A stretch of 64,000 nt of DNA from Pedobacter sp. PLR (GTDB lineage: Bacteria; Bacteroidota; Bacteroidia; Sphingobacteriales; Sphingobacteriaceae): the NCBI RefSeq assembly GCF_026239675.1, contig NZ_JAPIVQ010000001.1:1-64000 (forward strand), given 5' to 3'. This document shows positions 49,874-58,232 of the stretch, in pieces (within the stretch, counting starts at the first letter, position 1; each line of letters begins with the position of its first letter). Below the pieces are notes generated by a model. The model did not search any database. It saw only the letters and a program-made list of their open reading frames with translations, and was not told the DNA's origin. The position numbers and the translations under genes were made by a program.

Positions 49874-51193
49874 TTATTTAGCCCTTGCACCTCCGGTAAT
49901 GGTAAAACTTCCCAATGAAAGTTGAACTTCTGCTAAAGACCTTAAATTCTCTATCGCACCAAGTCTTTTAACTGCATCAAGGTAGTTGGTATGCCCATGT
50001 TTTAAATTCCATACCTGAGTAATCTCAAGCGCTGAAGAAGCAGGTAGAAGCTTTCCATCAGGCCCTTCGAATCTAACTTTAAGGTTGCCTTTGTAATTTC
50101 CCGGAAGTGAGACCGTTTTCCTGATTTCCTGAACAGATGAAGTAACAATGATTTCACCGGTAGTAAATTTCAAGGCACTATCGTCAGATGCCAGTGATAT
50201 TTTAGAGCCCGGCGGAACATTTTTACATCTGGCCACAAAAGTAAAATCTTCTTCAGTGTCATCCTGGTTATAGAACTTCAAAGTATCCTCCAGACTTTTT
50301 TGAGGATCAAAATTATGCCAGGCGGAAGCCCCGTTGCTAGTGATATAGGTATTGGAATTCCAATTCCCTAAAGGTATGGTAAGCGGGTTGTTTTTGAGAA
50401 AGAAATCAGAAGTCAGCGCCGCAATCACACAGATATGGTTATTCGAAGTAGGGTTTAAAAAGAATGCTTCTGAAACACCACGGACACCCGGAGCAAGTGA
50501 ACCTTCTTCTCCGCCCTGTAATACCACATTTCCAACCGCAGTACCATTGGCGGCTGTTAAACATTGTATCCAGGAAGTTGGTGGTTGATTAAAGCCTCCT
50601 GTAGAATAAAACATTTGCAATTGAGGGTTGGTAATGTCACCCTTGAAATTTGTGTTTGCACAACGCGCATAAATATAATTTTTTCCCACCTGAGGTGTTT
50701 GCCAGAACTGATTATTCCACTGTTCAATTACCTGATCAGTATTTAGCTCTGTATTCTGATTACAAACGATATCAACACTCTGGGTATAATCAGTCCCGGT
50801 TGGAATAGTGCCAATATCTCTAATATTTTTACGGCACAATATACCTCTCCACTGACGAATAGAGATTGCAGCCAGATTATTTGCACTAGCCATGTCTAAT
50901 CCTAAAGCCTGAACCAGACTCTTAGCCAGGAATGAAGGATCCATAAATATGTTGTTCCAATAAGTATCCGCAAATACACCACTACAAACATTTGAAATGT
51001 CCTGATAGGTAAGTTTTGGATTCATATTTTTATAAATGGCATACATGGTTTCAGTATCATATGAACCGTTACTCTGCATCTCAATTGCCGTGTCCCACAT
51101 TTGCTGAATGTTACGGATTTCATTACCGGTTACTACACCATTTTCTTCATAAAGAACATCTGTTCCTTGTGAAGCATTTTTAGATTGTGACAT
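49874..51193 (-). CDS. Unknown 439-residue soluble protein
   Basis: No signal peptide or membrane helix. The N-terminal part (1-160) is mixed, with several cysteines (CSGVFAD, GILCRKN, VDIVCNQN). The middle (about 165-280) resembles an immunoglobulin-like domain of the type with WQTPQVGKNYIYARCANTNF, then QMFYSTGGFNQPPTSWIQC and ICVIAALTSDFF. The C-terminal part has a beta-rich domain (TFVARCKNVPPGSKISLASD, GNLKVRFEGPDGKLLPASSA) and ends with LGSFTITGGARAK. I do not recognise the family. It is monocistronic, with its own terminator and a 30-bp perfect palindrome upstream. A secreted effector exported without a cleavable signal cannot be excluded. Confidence 0.6.
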   Translation of the reverse strand: MSQSKNASQGTDVLYEENGVVTGNEIRNIQQMWDTAIEMQSNGSYDTETMYAIYKNMNPKLTYQDISNVCSGVFADTYWNNIFMDPSFLAKSLVQALGLDMASANNLAAISIRQWRGILCRKNIRDIGTIPTGTDYTQSVDIVCNQNTELNTDQVIEQWNNQFWQTPQVGKNYIYARCANTNFKGDITNPQLQMFYSTGGFNQPPTSWIQCLTAANGTAVGNVVLQGGEEGSLAPGVRGVSEAFFLNPTSNNHICVIAALTSDFFLKNNPLTIPLGNWNSNTYITSNGASAWHNFDPQKSLEDTLKFYNQDDTEEDFTFVARCKNVPPGSKISLASDDSALKFTTGEIIVTSSVQEIRKTVSLPGNYKGNLKVRFEGPDGKLLPASSALEITQVWNLKHGHTNYLDAVKRLGAIENLRSLAEVQLSLGSFTITGGARAK

Positions 51194-51320
51194 AATGTAA
51201 TTGTATTATAGGGATGATACCTACTCTTTTGAGGCTTTTCGGTAAACGCCTGTTATTCAGTTGTAAAACTGATTAACTACGAACCAAAGTAACATCAATT
51301 CCAGCCTTCATAATAGCCTG

Positions 51321-51350
51321 GAACTACTCGATTTCGAAATCGAGTAGTTC
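51321..51350. repeat. Perfect 30-bp palindrome
   Basis: GAACTACTCGATTTC is followed directly by its exact reverse complement GAAATCGAGTAGTTC. It lies 128 bp upstream of the 439-residue gene and 55 bp downstream of the NarL-type regulator. It has no U-tract on either side, so an operator or a structured element is at least as likely as a terminator. Confidence 0.6.
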
Positions 51351-51405
51351 TACTTGCCTACTGAGTTTTAATCCTGCAGCCATAGTATATCAGGAGATGA
51401 ATTAA

Positions 51406-52068
51406 TTATGGGCTTAGGTTGACCAGGCCGTTTTTCACAGCGAACAAGACGAGTCCAGCGGTGTTATGGCTTTTTGTTTTTGATAACAAGTGTTTCCGAT
51501 GTCCTTCAATAGTGCGTGCACTTAAAAAAAGTTTATCAGCAATTTGAGTAGTACTTAACTCCATACAAATCAAATGAAGTATTTCCTTTTCACGTTTGGT
51601 GAGCGCCCACTTAATTTCCCATGGCTTCTTGTTTTGCACAACTTTAAAAACAGATGGACATTGGGCATCTTGAATTGCCTGAAGGTTTGTATAAAACCCA
51701 CCCCTGTGAACAATATTAATTGCACTAATCAGCTCGTCCTTGTCACAGTTTTTGATGAGGTATGCGCCAAGCCCATCTTCAATCATTTTTGAAACCAGCT
51801 TCGGTTGGGGATGTAAAGAGAGGATAATTACTTTTATGGAAGGAAAGTACCTTTGCAGTTGATGGTTAAGCTCTATACCGTTGATTTCCGGCAGATCCAT
51901 ATTCATCAGAATTACATCTGGTAATTTTTGCGCACTTTCCAATAGCCGCAAAAGCTCAGTGCCATTCTCTGCCTGGATGTTAAGACAGAGCCCCTCTTCC
52001 TGCGCTATCAGCGTAGCGAGTGCCTGCCTAAATAGTTTTTGATTGTCAGCTATCGCCAAATGAATCAT
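51406..52068 (-). CDS. NarL/LuxR-type response regulator with altered phosphoacceptor
   Basis: 220 residues. The receiver domain starts MIHLAIADNQKLFRQALATL. The position normally occupied by the phosphorylated Asp reads Asn56 (DVILMNMDLPEINGIELN), and the second acidic-pocket residue is also Asn (D8-N9). The lysine is present (AYLIKNCDKDELISAI). The C-terminal LuxR HTH (about 150-215) reads LTKREKEILHLICMELSTTQ and IADKLFLSARTIEGHRKHLL. It probably binds DNA without conventional phosphorylation, or is constitutively set. No partner kinase is adjacent. A palindrome lies downstream. Confidence 0.88.
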   Translation of the reverse strand: MIHLAIADNQKLFRQALATLIAQEEGLCLNIQAENGTELLRLLESAQKLPDVILMNMDLPEINGIELNHQLQRYFPSIKVIILSLHPQPKLVSKMIEDGLGAYLIKNCDKDELISAINIVHRGGFYTNLQAIQDAQCPSVFKVVQNKKPWEIKWALTKREKEILHLICMELSTTQIADKLFLSARTIEGHRKHLLSKTKSHNTAGLVLFAVKNGLVNLSP

Positions 52069-52390
52069 AAGTCAATGTTAATCACTCTTAACTTCGTAGC
52101 CTTATCCTTATTAATAAGCGCATCATTCAGGACTACGGGTAAAATTATTTCTTTAACTATAGTGTGATAACTACCTGCAATCACATATTATAGACAATAA
52201 ATTTTAAATTATAAGACATTGATGTTGCTAAAACACATTTCGTTATAATTAAAGTTAATCTTTTCACTTCTTATATCCTAGTATTATTACATAGAATTGC
52301 AACAAAAAATTAAACATTTACATAAGATGCAAGATTTTGTTTGCTTAGTTACGCATAGCAACACTCCCTGGTTAGGGTTAGAAATGTGTC
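52069..52390. other. Intergenic region without recognised gene
   Basis: AT-rich sequence between the acyltransferase terminator and the NarL-type regulator start, presumably its promoter region. No frame, repeat or RNA gene was recognised. Confidence 0.35.
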
Positions 52391-52424
52391 GTAAAAGCAA
52401 AAGGCCGTATCCTATGATACAGCC
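52391..52424 (-). terminator. Rho-independent terminator of the acyltransferase gene
   Basis: On the minus strand GGCTGTATC-ATAG-GATACGGCC is followed by TTTTGCTTTTAC, 25 bp after the acyltransferase stop at 52449. Confidence 0.75.
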
Positions 52425-52448
52425 CAGTGCCTGATTTGATGTTTTTTA

Positions 52449-53648
52449 TCATTTCCCCCACATGCGGTTTATAAACTTCCGACTGGGGCGCTCTACCCAC
52501 TGGTAAGTAATGTATGATATCAGAATGAGTAGAATTAAATAGACTATGCAATACAGCACTCCAATTGAAAAATCAATATTCTGTTTACCCCTCCCTATTC
52601 CTACAGTACCCGGCAGATATGCACCATGCGAAAATGGTTCTTGCAGAAAGATTTGCATGAGATAAACGGAGTAAGAGATATTCCCTAAGAATTGCAAGAA
52701 TTTCCGGTTACAGAAACTAGCTATCTTACCTTTGTTTGCGGTAAAGCTGAGCACAAGAATAGCAAACAGAAAAACCGTTAGTCCATCATTTAGCGAAAAA
52801 TGCATAGACACGATTATCGCAAAAATGCTGAGCAGAGATGCCATATCCGAGGAGAACGCTTTTCTGACAGCGCGTAATTCGTAGAGCAGATATATGAGTA
52901 CACCAGCTGTAAATCCGGCTATTCCCCGAATATACCCGTAATCGAATGTTGTATTTAGATTATGAGGAACTGGTATAGCGGGATTAATAGGGTTTACCCG
53001 GGGCAGTAAATACATGATTGCATAATATGCCACTACCACAAGTATGACTAAAAGTACCACTGCAACAGTCTTCTTTTTATTAATAAATAGAGCAATTACC
53101 GGAAACAACAGGTAAGCAGCCCATTCCGCACTGATACTCCAGGAAGGAATATTCCAGGAATAGATGTTGGTAAAGCCAAAGGAATGAAGTAGAAATATAT
53201 TCGGCAAAATATCGGCTGGCTGTTCAAAGATAATGGGCGGATTGCCCCAATCGGTAACCCAGCGCACAATTACTACCAACAGCAGGAGTGAAAATAAATG
53301 CAGGGGATACACTCTTGCAAATCGGGCAACAAGAAAGCTTTTCAACGATCCTGCCTGTATTTTGTTTTTAAAATGGTTGCTATAGACATGCATCATAATA
53401 AAGCCACTCATAATAAAGAACAGGTCCACCATCAGGTAGGATTTTTCAAAAAACATCGTTGTTTCCGCAGGAACAAACCGGGCAACAGCCATTTCAAAAT
53501 GAAATACTGCCACAAGTAATGCCGCGATGCCCCGTAAGGCGGTTAACGAAGGAAGGTACTCAACTTTATGATCTGTTACTGGAATAGGTTTAGCAATTAC
53601 TGTCGGTATTTCCCTGGCGGGAGGAGAATAAATAGGGATTTGGTTCAT
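52449..53648 (-). CDS. OafA/YrhL-type membrane acyltransferase (Acyltransf_3)
   Basis: 399 residues with ten or so hydrophobic helices. The family opening is clear: YLPSLTALRGIAALLVAVFH with the catalytic-type His in FHFEMAVARF, then MVDLFFIMSGFIMMHVYSNH and the RFARVYPLHLFSLLLL arginine motif. Also typical is WSISAEWAAYLLFPVIALFI. The family transfers O-acetyl or other acyl groups from the cytoplasm to extracytoplasmic sugars such as O-antigen or peptidoglycan. No glycan operon is adjacent. ATG at 53648 is followed by a proline-rich cytosolic tail (NQIPIYSPPAREIPTVIAKP) before the first helix. Confidence 0.9.
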   Translation of the reverse strand: MNQIPIYSPPAREIPTVIAKPIPVTDHKVEYLPSLTALRGIAALLVAVFHFEMAVARFVPAETTMFFEKSYLMVDLFFIMSGFIMMHVYSNHFKNKIQAGSLKSFLVARFARVYPLHLFSLLLLVVIVRWVTDWGNPPIIFEQPADILPNIFLLHSFGFTNIYSWNIPSWSISAEWAAYLLFPVIALFINKKKTVAVVLLVILVVVAYYAIMYLLPRVNPINPAIPVPHNLNTTFDYGYIRGIAGFTAGVLIYLLYELRAVRKAFSSDMASLLSIFAIIVSMHFSLNDGLTVFLFAILVLSFTANKGKIASFCNRKFLQFLGNISYSVYLMQIFLQEPFSHGAYLPGTVGIGRGKQNIDFSIGVLYCIVYLILLILISYITYQWVERPSRKFINRMWGK

Positions 53649-53868
53649 ATGGTATCTGGTTGTTTATAGAAAGGAATAAGCGGTGATTGTAAAAGTTAGG
53701 ATATTTTTTTAAATAATAAAATAAATATCGTTCAGTGTACTTTTAAATCCACCTCCTATGGCAACTGAGCAAGTTGACCAATCTTATTAAACGTGATTGT
53801 TACATTTCCAAAGAAAAACTAATACTGTAGTTTTTAGGACTTTCAGCCAGTGGATGGTTCCATGGAAA

Positions 53869-54564
53869 TCAGACATGGTCATTATTTACAATTTCCTGTA
53901 GTTTCAAATGATCTGTTATGAGAATTTTCCTCCCTGTTAAGGTCAGTATATTTTGTTTGGCAAAGTCATTTAAAACTTTAAATAAGGTCTCATAAGTGGT
54001 ACCTGCAAAGGAAGAAATATCTTGCCGGCTGATTTCTATATCAATGAAACCATGCTCATCGATACCAAATTGCTGGTGAAGGGAAATAAATGCCTGTGCA
54101 ATACGCGCTTTAACGGACATATGAGCTAAATCCCGCATACTTCTATGGGAGTCATCAAGTTCATTTGCCAGAAATCGAATGAGTTGATAGGCCAGTTCTG
54201 TGTTTACTTTTAAGGTACTTTCAAAAAAGCTCATTTCCAGGTAACAAACTACAGATGGCTCCAGGGCTGTTGCCGATACCGGATACAGCAGCCTTTTGCC
54301 TAGTCCCATGTGGCCTATAATGTCTGCCGGTCTGGCAAAACGGATAATCAGTTCCTTATCCTTATCCCATCTTTTATGGACTTTAAAACTGCCTTTGTGC
54401 ACAAAATAAATTCCATTAACGGCATCCCCTTCTTTAAAGATCAACTCCCCCTTTTTCAGCTCAAAATTCCTTTTCTGTACTGCCAAAGCAGGAAGCCATT
54501 CCGGCAAACAGAGTTTACATAAGAAACACTTTTTAAGATCACAAGCATTACCGCATTCTTTCAT
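53869..54564 (-). CDS. Crp/Fnr family regulator with N-terminal cysteine cluster
   Basis: 231 residues. The N-terminus has five cysteines (C4, C8, C13, C16, C19 in CGNACDLKKCFLCKLC), reminiscent of an FNR-type Fe-S or redox cluster. A cyclic-nucleotide-binding fold (about 30-140, GELIFKEGDAVNGIYFVHKG and DIIGHMGLGKRLLYPVSATA) and a winged helix (EISRQDISSFAGTTYETLFK) follow. Crp/Fnr proteins respond to redox state, oxygen or nucleotides. It is transcribed divergently from the ClC gene, and a palindrome lies in the shared region. Confidence 0.9.
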   Translation of the reverse strand: MKECGNACDLKKCFLCKLCLPEWLPALAVQKRNFELKKGELIFKEGDAVNGIYFVHKGSFKVHKRWDKDKELIIRFARPADIIGHMGLGKRLLYPVSATALEPSVVCYLEMSFFESTLKVNTELAYQLIRFLANELDDSHRSMRDLAHMSVKARIAQAFISLHQQFGIDEHGFIDIEISRQDISSFAGTTYETLFKVLNDFAKQNILTLTGRKILITDHLKLQEIVNNDHV

Positions 54565-54705
54565 TCTTCAAATATGCAATTTTTACAACAAAACCTTAGC
54601 CACCAGATTGCAAGGAATAGATATTCAAGCGCTAATAACATTGTAAAAACAATACTATTTACCATCAATTACAAATTAATAAACAAATAATATAATTTAA
54701 ACAAT

Positions 54706-54745
54706 ATTCATAGCTTCCGAATATGAATTACAAACTCTACCTTTG
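54706..54745 (+). promoter_or_regulatory. Palindromic operator plus -7 element before the ClC gene
   Basis: ATTCATA (54706-54712) and TATGAAT (54722-54728) form a perfect 7-9-7 inverted repeat. A consensus -7 box TACCTTTG (TAnnTTTG) follows at 54738-54745, 41 bp before the ATG. The palindrome sits where the -33 element should be, a location typical for a Crp/Fnr-type regulatory site. Confidence 0.5.
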
Positions 54746-54785
54746 CGGCGGTTCGCTCAAAGCGGGCCTTTAATAAACTCATATC

Positions 54786-56465
54786 ATGAAGAGATCCAAA
54801 TCTCAGTTCCTAAAAAAACGCTTGTTACAGATATCCCTTTTATCCATTGGCGTAGCCATTCTCATTAGCCTGATTGCCAAAATCCTGGTTTTATTGATCA
54901 ACCTGGTGACTAATCTATTTTTCTACGGTTCATTTGATCTGGCTTTTCATAGTCCGGCAGAAAATACGCTGGGATTATTTGTCATCATTATTCCGGCAAT
55001 TGGAGGTGTTTTAGTAGGACTGATGGCATTATTTGGTTCTAAAGCAATCAGGGGTCACGGCATACCGGAAGCAATGGAACAAATTTTAACCAACCACAGC
55101 AAGATTAAGCCGGCTATTGCTTTTTTGAAACCCATTTCATCGGCAATCGCCATTGGATCCGGAGGTCCTTTTGGAGCCGAGGGGCCAATTATTGCGACCG
55201 GAGGCGCGTTAGGTTCTACCATTGGTCAGCTTTTTAAGATCACTCCCAACGAGCGCAAAATCATTCTTGCCGCGGGTGCTACAGCAGGGATGTCGGCCAT
55301 ATTCGGTACGCCTATTGCGGCCATTTTCCTTGCCATTGAACTGCTGCTTTTTGAGTTCTCTCCTAAGGCGATTTTACCTGTGGCACTGGCCTGTATAACG
55401 GGAGCAGCAGGACATCAGCTTCTTTTCGAATCTGGTCCGGTTTTCCCAATGCCTGATTTAGAAAGTCCGACGAACTTTGCATTGGCCATTTATAGTGCCA
55501 TTGGTATAGTTATTGGATTTATCTCTTTGGCCCTTACGAAAATAGTTTATTGGGTGGAAGATGCTTTTGAAAAGCTTCCTGTTCATTGGATGTGGTGGCC
55601 GGCAATTGGTGGACTTGTTGTAGGCCTCATCGGATATTTTTTCCCACATACACTTGGAGTGGGTTACAATAACATCATCAATATGCTTTCCGGAAAGATT
55701 CCGTTGGCACTGATGCTTAGCCTGTGTTTTTTTAAATTTCTTTCCTGGGCAATTGCGCTTGGCAGTGGCACTTCAGGAGGAACCCTGGCTCCTCTTTTAA
55801 CGATCGGCGGTGCGGCAGGAGCTATTATAGGAACGTTGATACAGCTGTTTTTCCCGGAAACGGGGATTAGCATTCCTATGGCTGCACTTGTTGGTATGTC
55901 CTCCATGTTTGCAGGTGCTTCCAGAGCCTATTTAACGAGTATCATTTTTGCTTTGGAGTCAACCATGCAATCACAGGCCTTGCTTCCATTATTAGGCGCT
56001 TGTACCGCTTCTTACCTGGTTTCCTTTTTCTTTATGGAAAACACGATTATGACGGAAAAAATCGCCAGAAGGGGTATTTACACACCCGATGCCTATGAAC
56101 CTGATATCCTTAGAAGAATCGTTGTTTCCCGGGTGCTTGGAAAGGGCAAAAAGATGGTTCAGCAAACAGCTTCCATTGAAGAATTAATATTAAGAAAGGT
56201 CCCGGTATTAAGTCCTGGTGATCCGCTTTCTAAAGCCGTAGAGCTGATGGCCATCACTGGTGAAGAAGTTTTGCCGGTTATGTCCGGCGAAAATGCAACG
56301 CTGATTGGCATGCTTAGCTATAATGATGTGCTCCATGCCTATGCGTTATATCATCAGGAGAATCAGGAAGCCGGAATTAACCTTTCGCTTAAAAGACAAC
56401 GTATAAAAATCATAGTAAAGAGTCGTAAATTTATGAAACAACAGGGTGTGAAAACAACCCGGTAA
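54786..56465 (+). CDS. ClC-type chloride channel/transporter with C-terminal CBS-like region
   Basis: 559 residues. ClC signature motifs are present: RGHGIPEAM (near residue 90, the GSGIP position), GSGGPFGAEGPIIATGG with the gating Glu near 132, GSGTSGGTLAPLLTIGG at about 325, and many hydrophobic helices. After the channel (to about 420) a soluble tail contains a CBS-like segment (LILRKVPVLSPGDPLSKAVE, VLPVMSGENATLIGMLSYND). It moves chloride or exchanges Cl- for H+ across the inner membrane. The divergent Crp/Fnr gene and the shared palindrome suggest co-regulation. Confidence 0.93.
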   Translation: MKRSKSQFLKKRLLQISLLSIGVAILISLIAKILVLLINLVTNLFFYGSFDLAFHSPAENTLGLFVIIIPAIGGVLVGLMALFGSKAIRGHGIPEAMEQILTNHSKIKPAIAFLKPISSAIAIGSGGPFGAEGPIIATGGALGSTIGQLFKITPNERKIILAAGATAGMSAIFGTPIAAIFLAIELLLFEFSPKAILPVALACITGAAGHQLLFESGPVFPMPDLESPTNFALAIYSAIGIVIGFISLALTKIVYWVEDAFEKLPVHWMWWPAIGGLVVGLIGYFFPHTLGVGYNNIINMLSGKIPLALMLSLCFFKFLSWAIALGSGTSGGTLAPLLTIGGAAGAIIGTLIQLFFPETGISIPMAALVGMSSMFAGASRAYLTSIIFALESTMQSQALLPLLGACTASYLVSFFFMENTIMTEKIARRGIYTPDAYEPDILRRIVVSRVLGKGKKMVQQTASIEELILRKVPVLSPGDPLSKAVELMAITGEEVLPVMSGENATLIGMLSYNDVLHAYALYHQENQEAGINLSLKRQRIKIIVKSRKFMKQQGVKTTR

Positions 56466-56583
56466 CCTTGCGTTAAAGCGTGCATTGTTATTTTTATTTT
56501 TTAATAATTCCTGTTGACATACTGCTGTCAGTAGCTGGTTTTAGATTTGTCTTATTAAACCTCATCATCTAAAAAGATAAATC

Positions 56584-57066
56584 ATGAACACGACCACAGC
56601 ACAACTGATCAACGCAACAGAATTACTGGCACACTGGCAGGGACACCGTGCCTTAACAAGAAGGGTAATCGAAGCCTTTCCGGAAAAGGAGCTTTTTAAT
56701 TATTCAATTGGAGGTATGCGCAGCTTTGCCGGAATGGTGATGGAACTGCTTGGCATTGGCGCACCAGGAATACAGGAAATCGCTACTGGTAAGATTACTG
56801 AACTGAATGAACATTTTGAAGGCATCACCCAAAAAGAGCAATTGCTTAAATTATGGGACGAAGCTACAGAAACGATCAATACCTATTGGGAGCAAATTCC
56901 TGAAGAAAAGTTTTCTGAAGAGATTACTGTTTTTGGGCAGTATAAAGGAACAACGTGGTCTTCTATTTTCTATTTTATAGATAATGAAATCCACCATCGC
57001 GGTGAAGGTTATGTATACCTGCGCAGCCTGGGTATTACCCCTCCTTTCTTTTTTGAAAGAGCCTAA
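56584..57066 (+). CDS. DinB family protein
   Basis: 160 residues. Four-helix DinB fold: the first helix includes ELLAHWQGHRALTRRVIEAF and the last has the metal-binding NEIHHRGEGYVYLRSLG followed by PPFFFE. Members of this YfiT/DinB superfamily bind a divalent metal through three His, and some act as thiol transferases. The cellular role is not known. It converges on a WYL regulator, and such YafY-type regulators are often paired with DinB genes. Confidence 0.88.
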   Translation: MNTTTAQLINATELLAHWQGHRALTRRVIEAFPEKELFNYSIGGMRSFAGMVMELLGIGAPGIQEIATGKITELNEHFEGITQKEQLLKLWDEATETINTYWEQIPEEKFSEEITVFGQYKGTTWSSIFYFIDNEIHHRGEGYVYLRSLGITPPFFFERA

Positions 57067-57094
57067 GAAGCCTTTCCATACTGAAGAAGGTTGC

Positions 57095-57155
57095 TAAGCC
57101 ATCCAGAGTTTGTCTTGTCAAGGTTTACCCGACAAGACAAACTCTGGATGGCTTA
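57095..57155. terminator. Long hairpin between convergent DinB and WYL genes
   Basis: Two perfect 25-nt arms (57095-57119 and 57131-57155, starting TAAGCCATCCAGAG) flank an 11-nt loop. The element fills most of the 109 bp between the two stops. There is no clean U-tract, so a bidirectional terminator or a small inverted-repeat element are both possible. Confidence 0.6.
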
Positions 57156-57175
57156 TACCAGACCGGCTGTTATTT

Positions 57176-58159
57176 TCAGTTTGGTACTAGTTCCGGAAGT
57201 TCAAGATTGGCCATTACTTTTTTTGCCAGATCATGGACCCTCAGTTTCATATATTCAGGTTCCAGGATCTCTGCAACGTCTCCAAACATCAGGTACCAGC
57301 GGGGAAAGCCTTCATCAGTTCCGTTGATCATAAAAATCATTTCTACCTGGTTGCCCCTGCTCTTTTCTTCTACAAATCCGTAATGTTTTCTACTGCTTTG
57401 CAGGTATTTCGCCGTTTTCTTTTCGACCAATATCCTGACCCTGGTTTTCTCCTCCCAATTCGATTCTTTATTTCGGTATTGCTCCAGAGGGCCATGTGCA
57501 GTCAGATATGGCTGATTAGTTCTTCTGATCTGTGCAATTCGGTCGGTGCGGAACTGCCGGTAATCCTGCCTCAAAAGACAATAACCTAAAACATACCAAA
57601 AGTTATTTTCATGAAAGAGCCCAACGGGTTCAATAGTCCTTTGCCCCGGCTCCTCGGCTTCAAATGCCTGATACCATAACTCCAGCTGTTTCTGCTCTGC
57701 AATACTTTCCATAATGAGCTCTAAAGCATCAGGCACATTTTTATTAAAAAGCACCTGGCCTGGCCGGACAAGTATTTGCGATTCCAAAGCACTGATCCAA
57801 TCCTTATCCTTATTTCTCATCACCGACTTTACTTTGAACATTGCCGAAGTAAAATACGCACCAAGGGTTTTATCGGTCATTTGTTGCATGAGTTTTTCTG
57901 CGGCAACAAAACTACCGGCTTCCTCGCGGGTAAACATAACCGGAGGCAGGCGGTATCCCTCCATAATAGAATACCCGGAGCCGGCTTCGGATAAAATAGG
58001 TACACCAGAGCTCTCCAGACTACGGATATCCCGGTAAATTGTGCGAAGGCTAACCTGAAAACGATCGGCAAGTTCCTGTGCTTTTACAATCCTGCTGGAC
58101 TGCAACTGGATAAGTATGGCTACGATCCTGTCGAAACGTTTGGGGCTTTCATCGATCAT
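57176..58159 (-). CDS. YafY-type (HTH_11 and WYL domain) transcriptional regulator
   Basis: 327 residues. The N-terminal winged helix reads FDRIVAILIQLQSSRIVKAQ and FQVSLRTIYRDIRSLESSGV. The WYL domain core is visible at about residues 150-215 (QKQLELWYQAFEAEEPGQRT, IEPVGLFHENNFWYVLGYCL, QFRTDRIAQI). A WCX-like C-terminal region ends LHDLAKKVMANLELPELVPN-like. WYL domains sense nucleic acids or small ligands. It is convergent with DinB. Confidence 0.9.
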   Translation of the reverse strand: MIDESPKRFDRIVAILIQLQSSRIVKAQELADRFQVSLRTIYRDIRSLESSGVPILSEAGSGYSIMEGYRLPPVMFTREEAGSFVAAEKLMQQMTDKTLGAYFTSAMFKVKSVMRNKDKDWISALESQILVRPGQVLFNKNVPDALELIMESIAEQKQLELWYQAFEAEEPGQRTIEPVGLFHENNFWYVLGYCLLRQDYRQFRTDRIAQIRRTNQPYLTAHGPLEQYRNKESNWEEKTRVRILVEKKTAKYLQSSRKHYGFVEEKSRGNQVEMIFMINGTDEGFPRWYLMFGDVAEILEPEYMKLRVHDLAKKVMANLELPELVPN

Positions 58160-58232
58160 TTTATCATTATTTGTTACCTGCTAAGATAACCATTCTCTGA
58201 ACAAAAAATATTGAACCCCAATCTGTATTTCT

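Noticed and set aside
52365-52385. GGTTAGGGTTAG telomere-like sequence
   Set aside because: Only two partial units in an AT-rich intergenic region, so chance is sufficient.
57091-57327. Plus-strand frame running through the hairpin and into the WYL gene
   Set aside because: It overlaps a 25-bp inverted repeat and the antisense of a clear WYL regulator. The translation is not protein-like.
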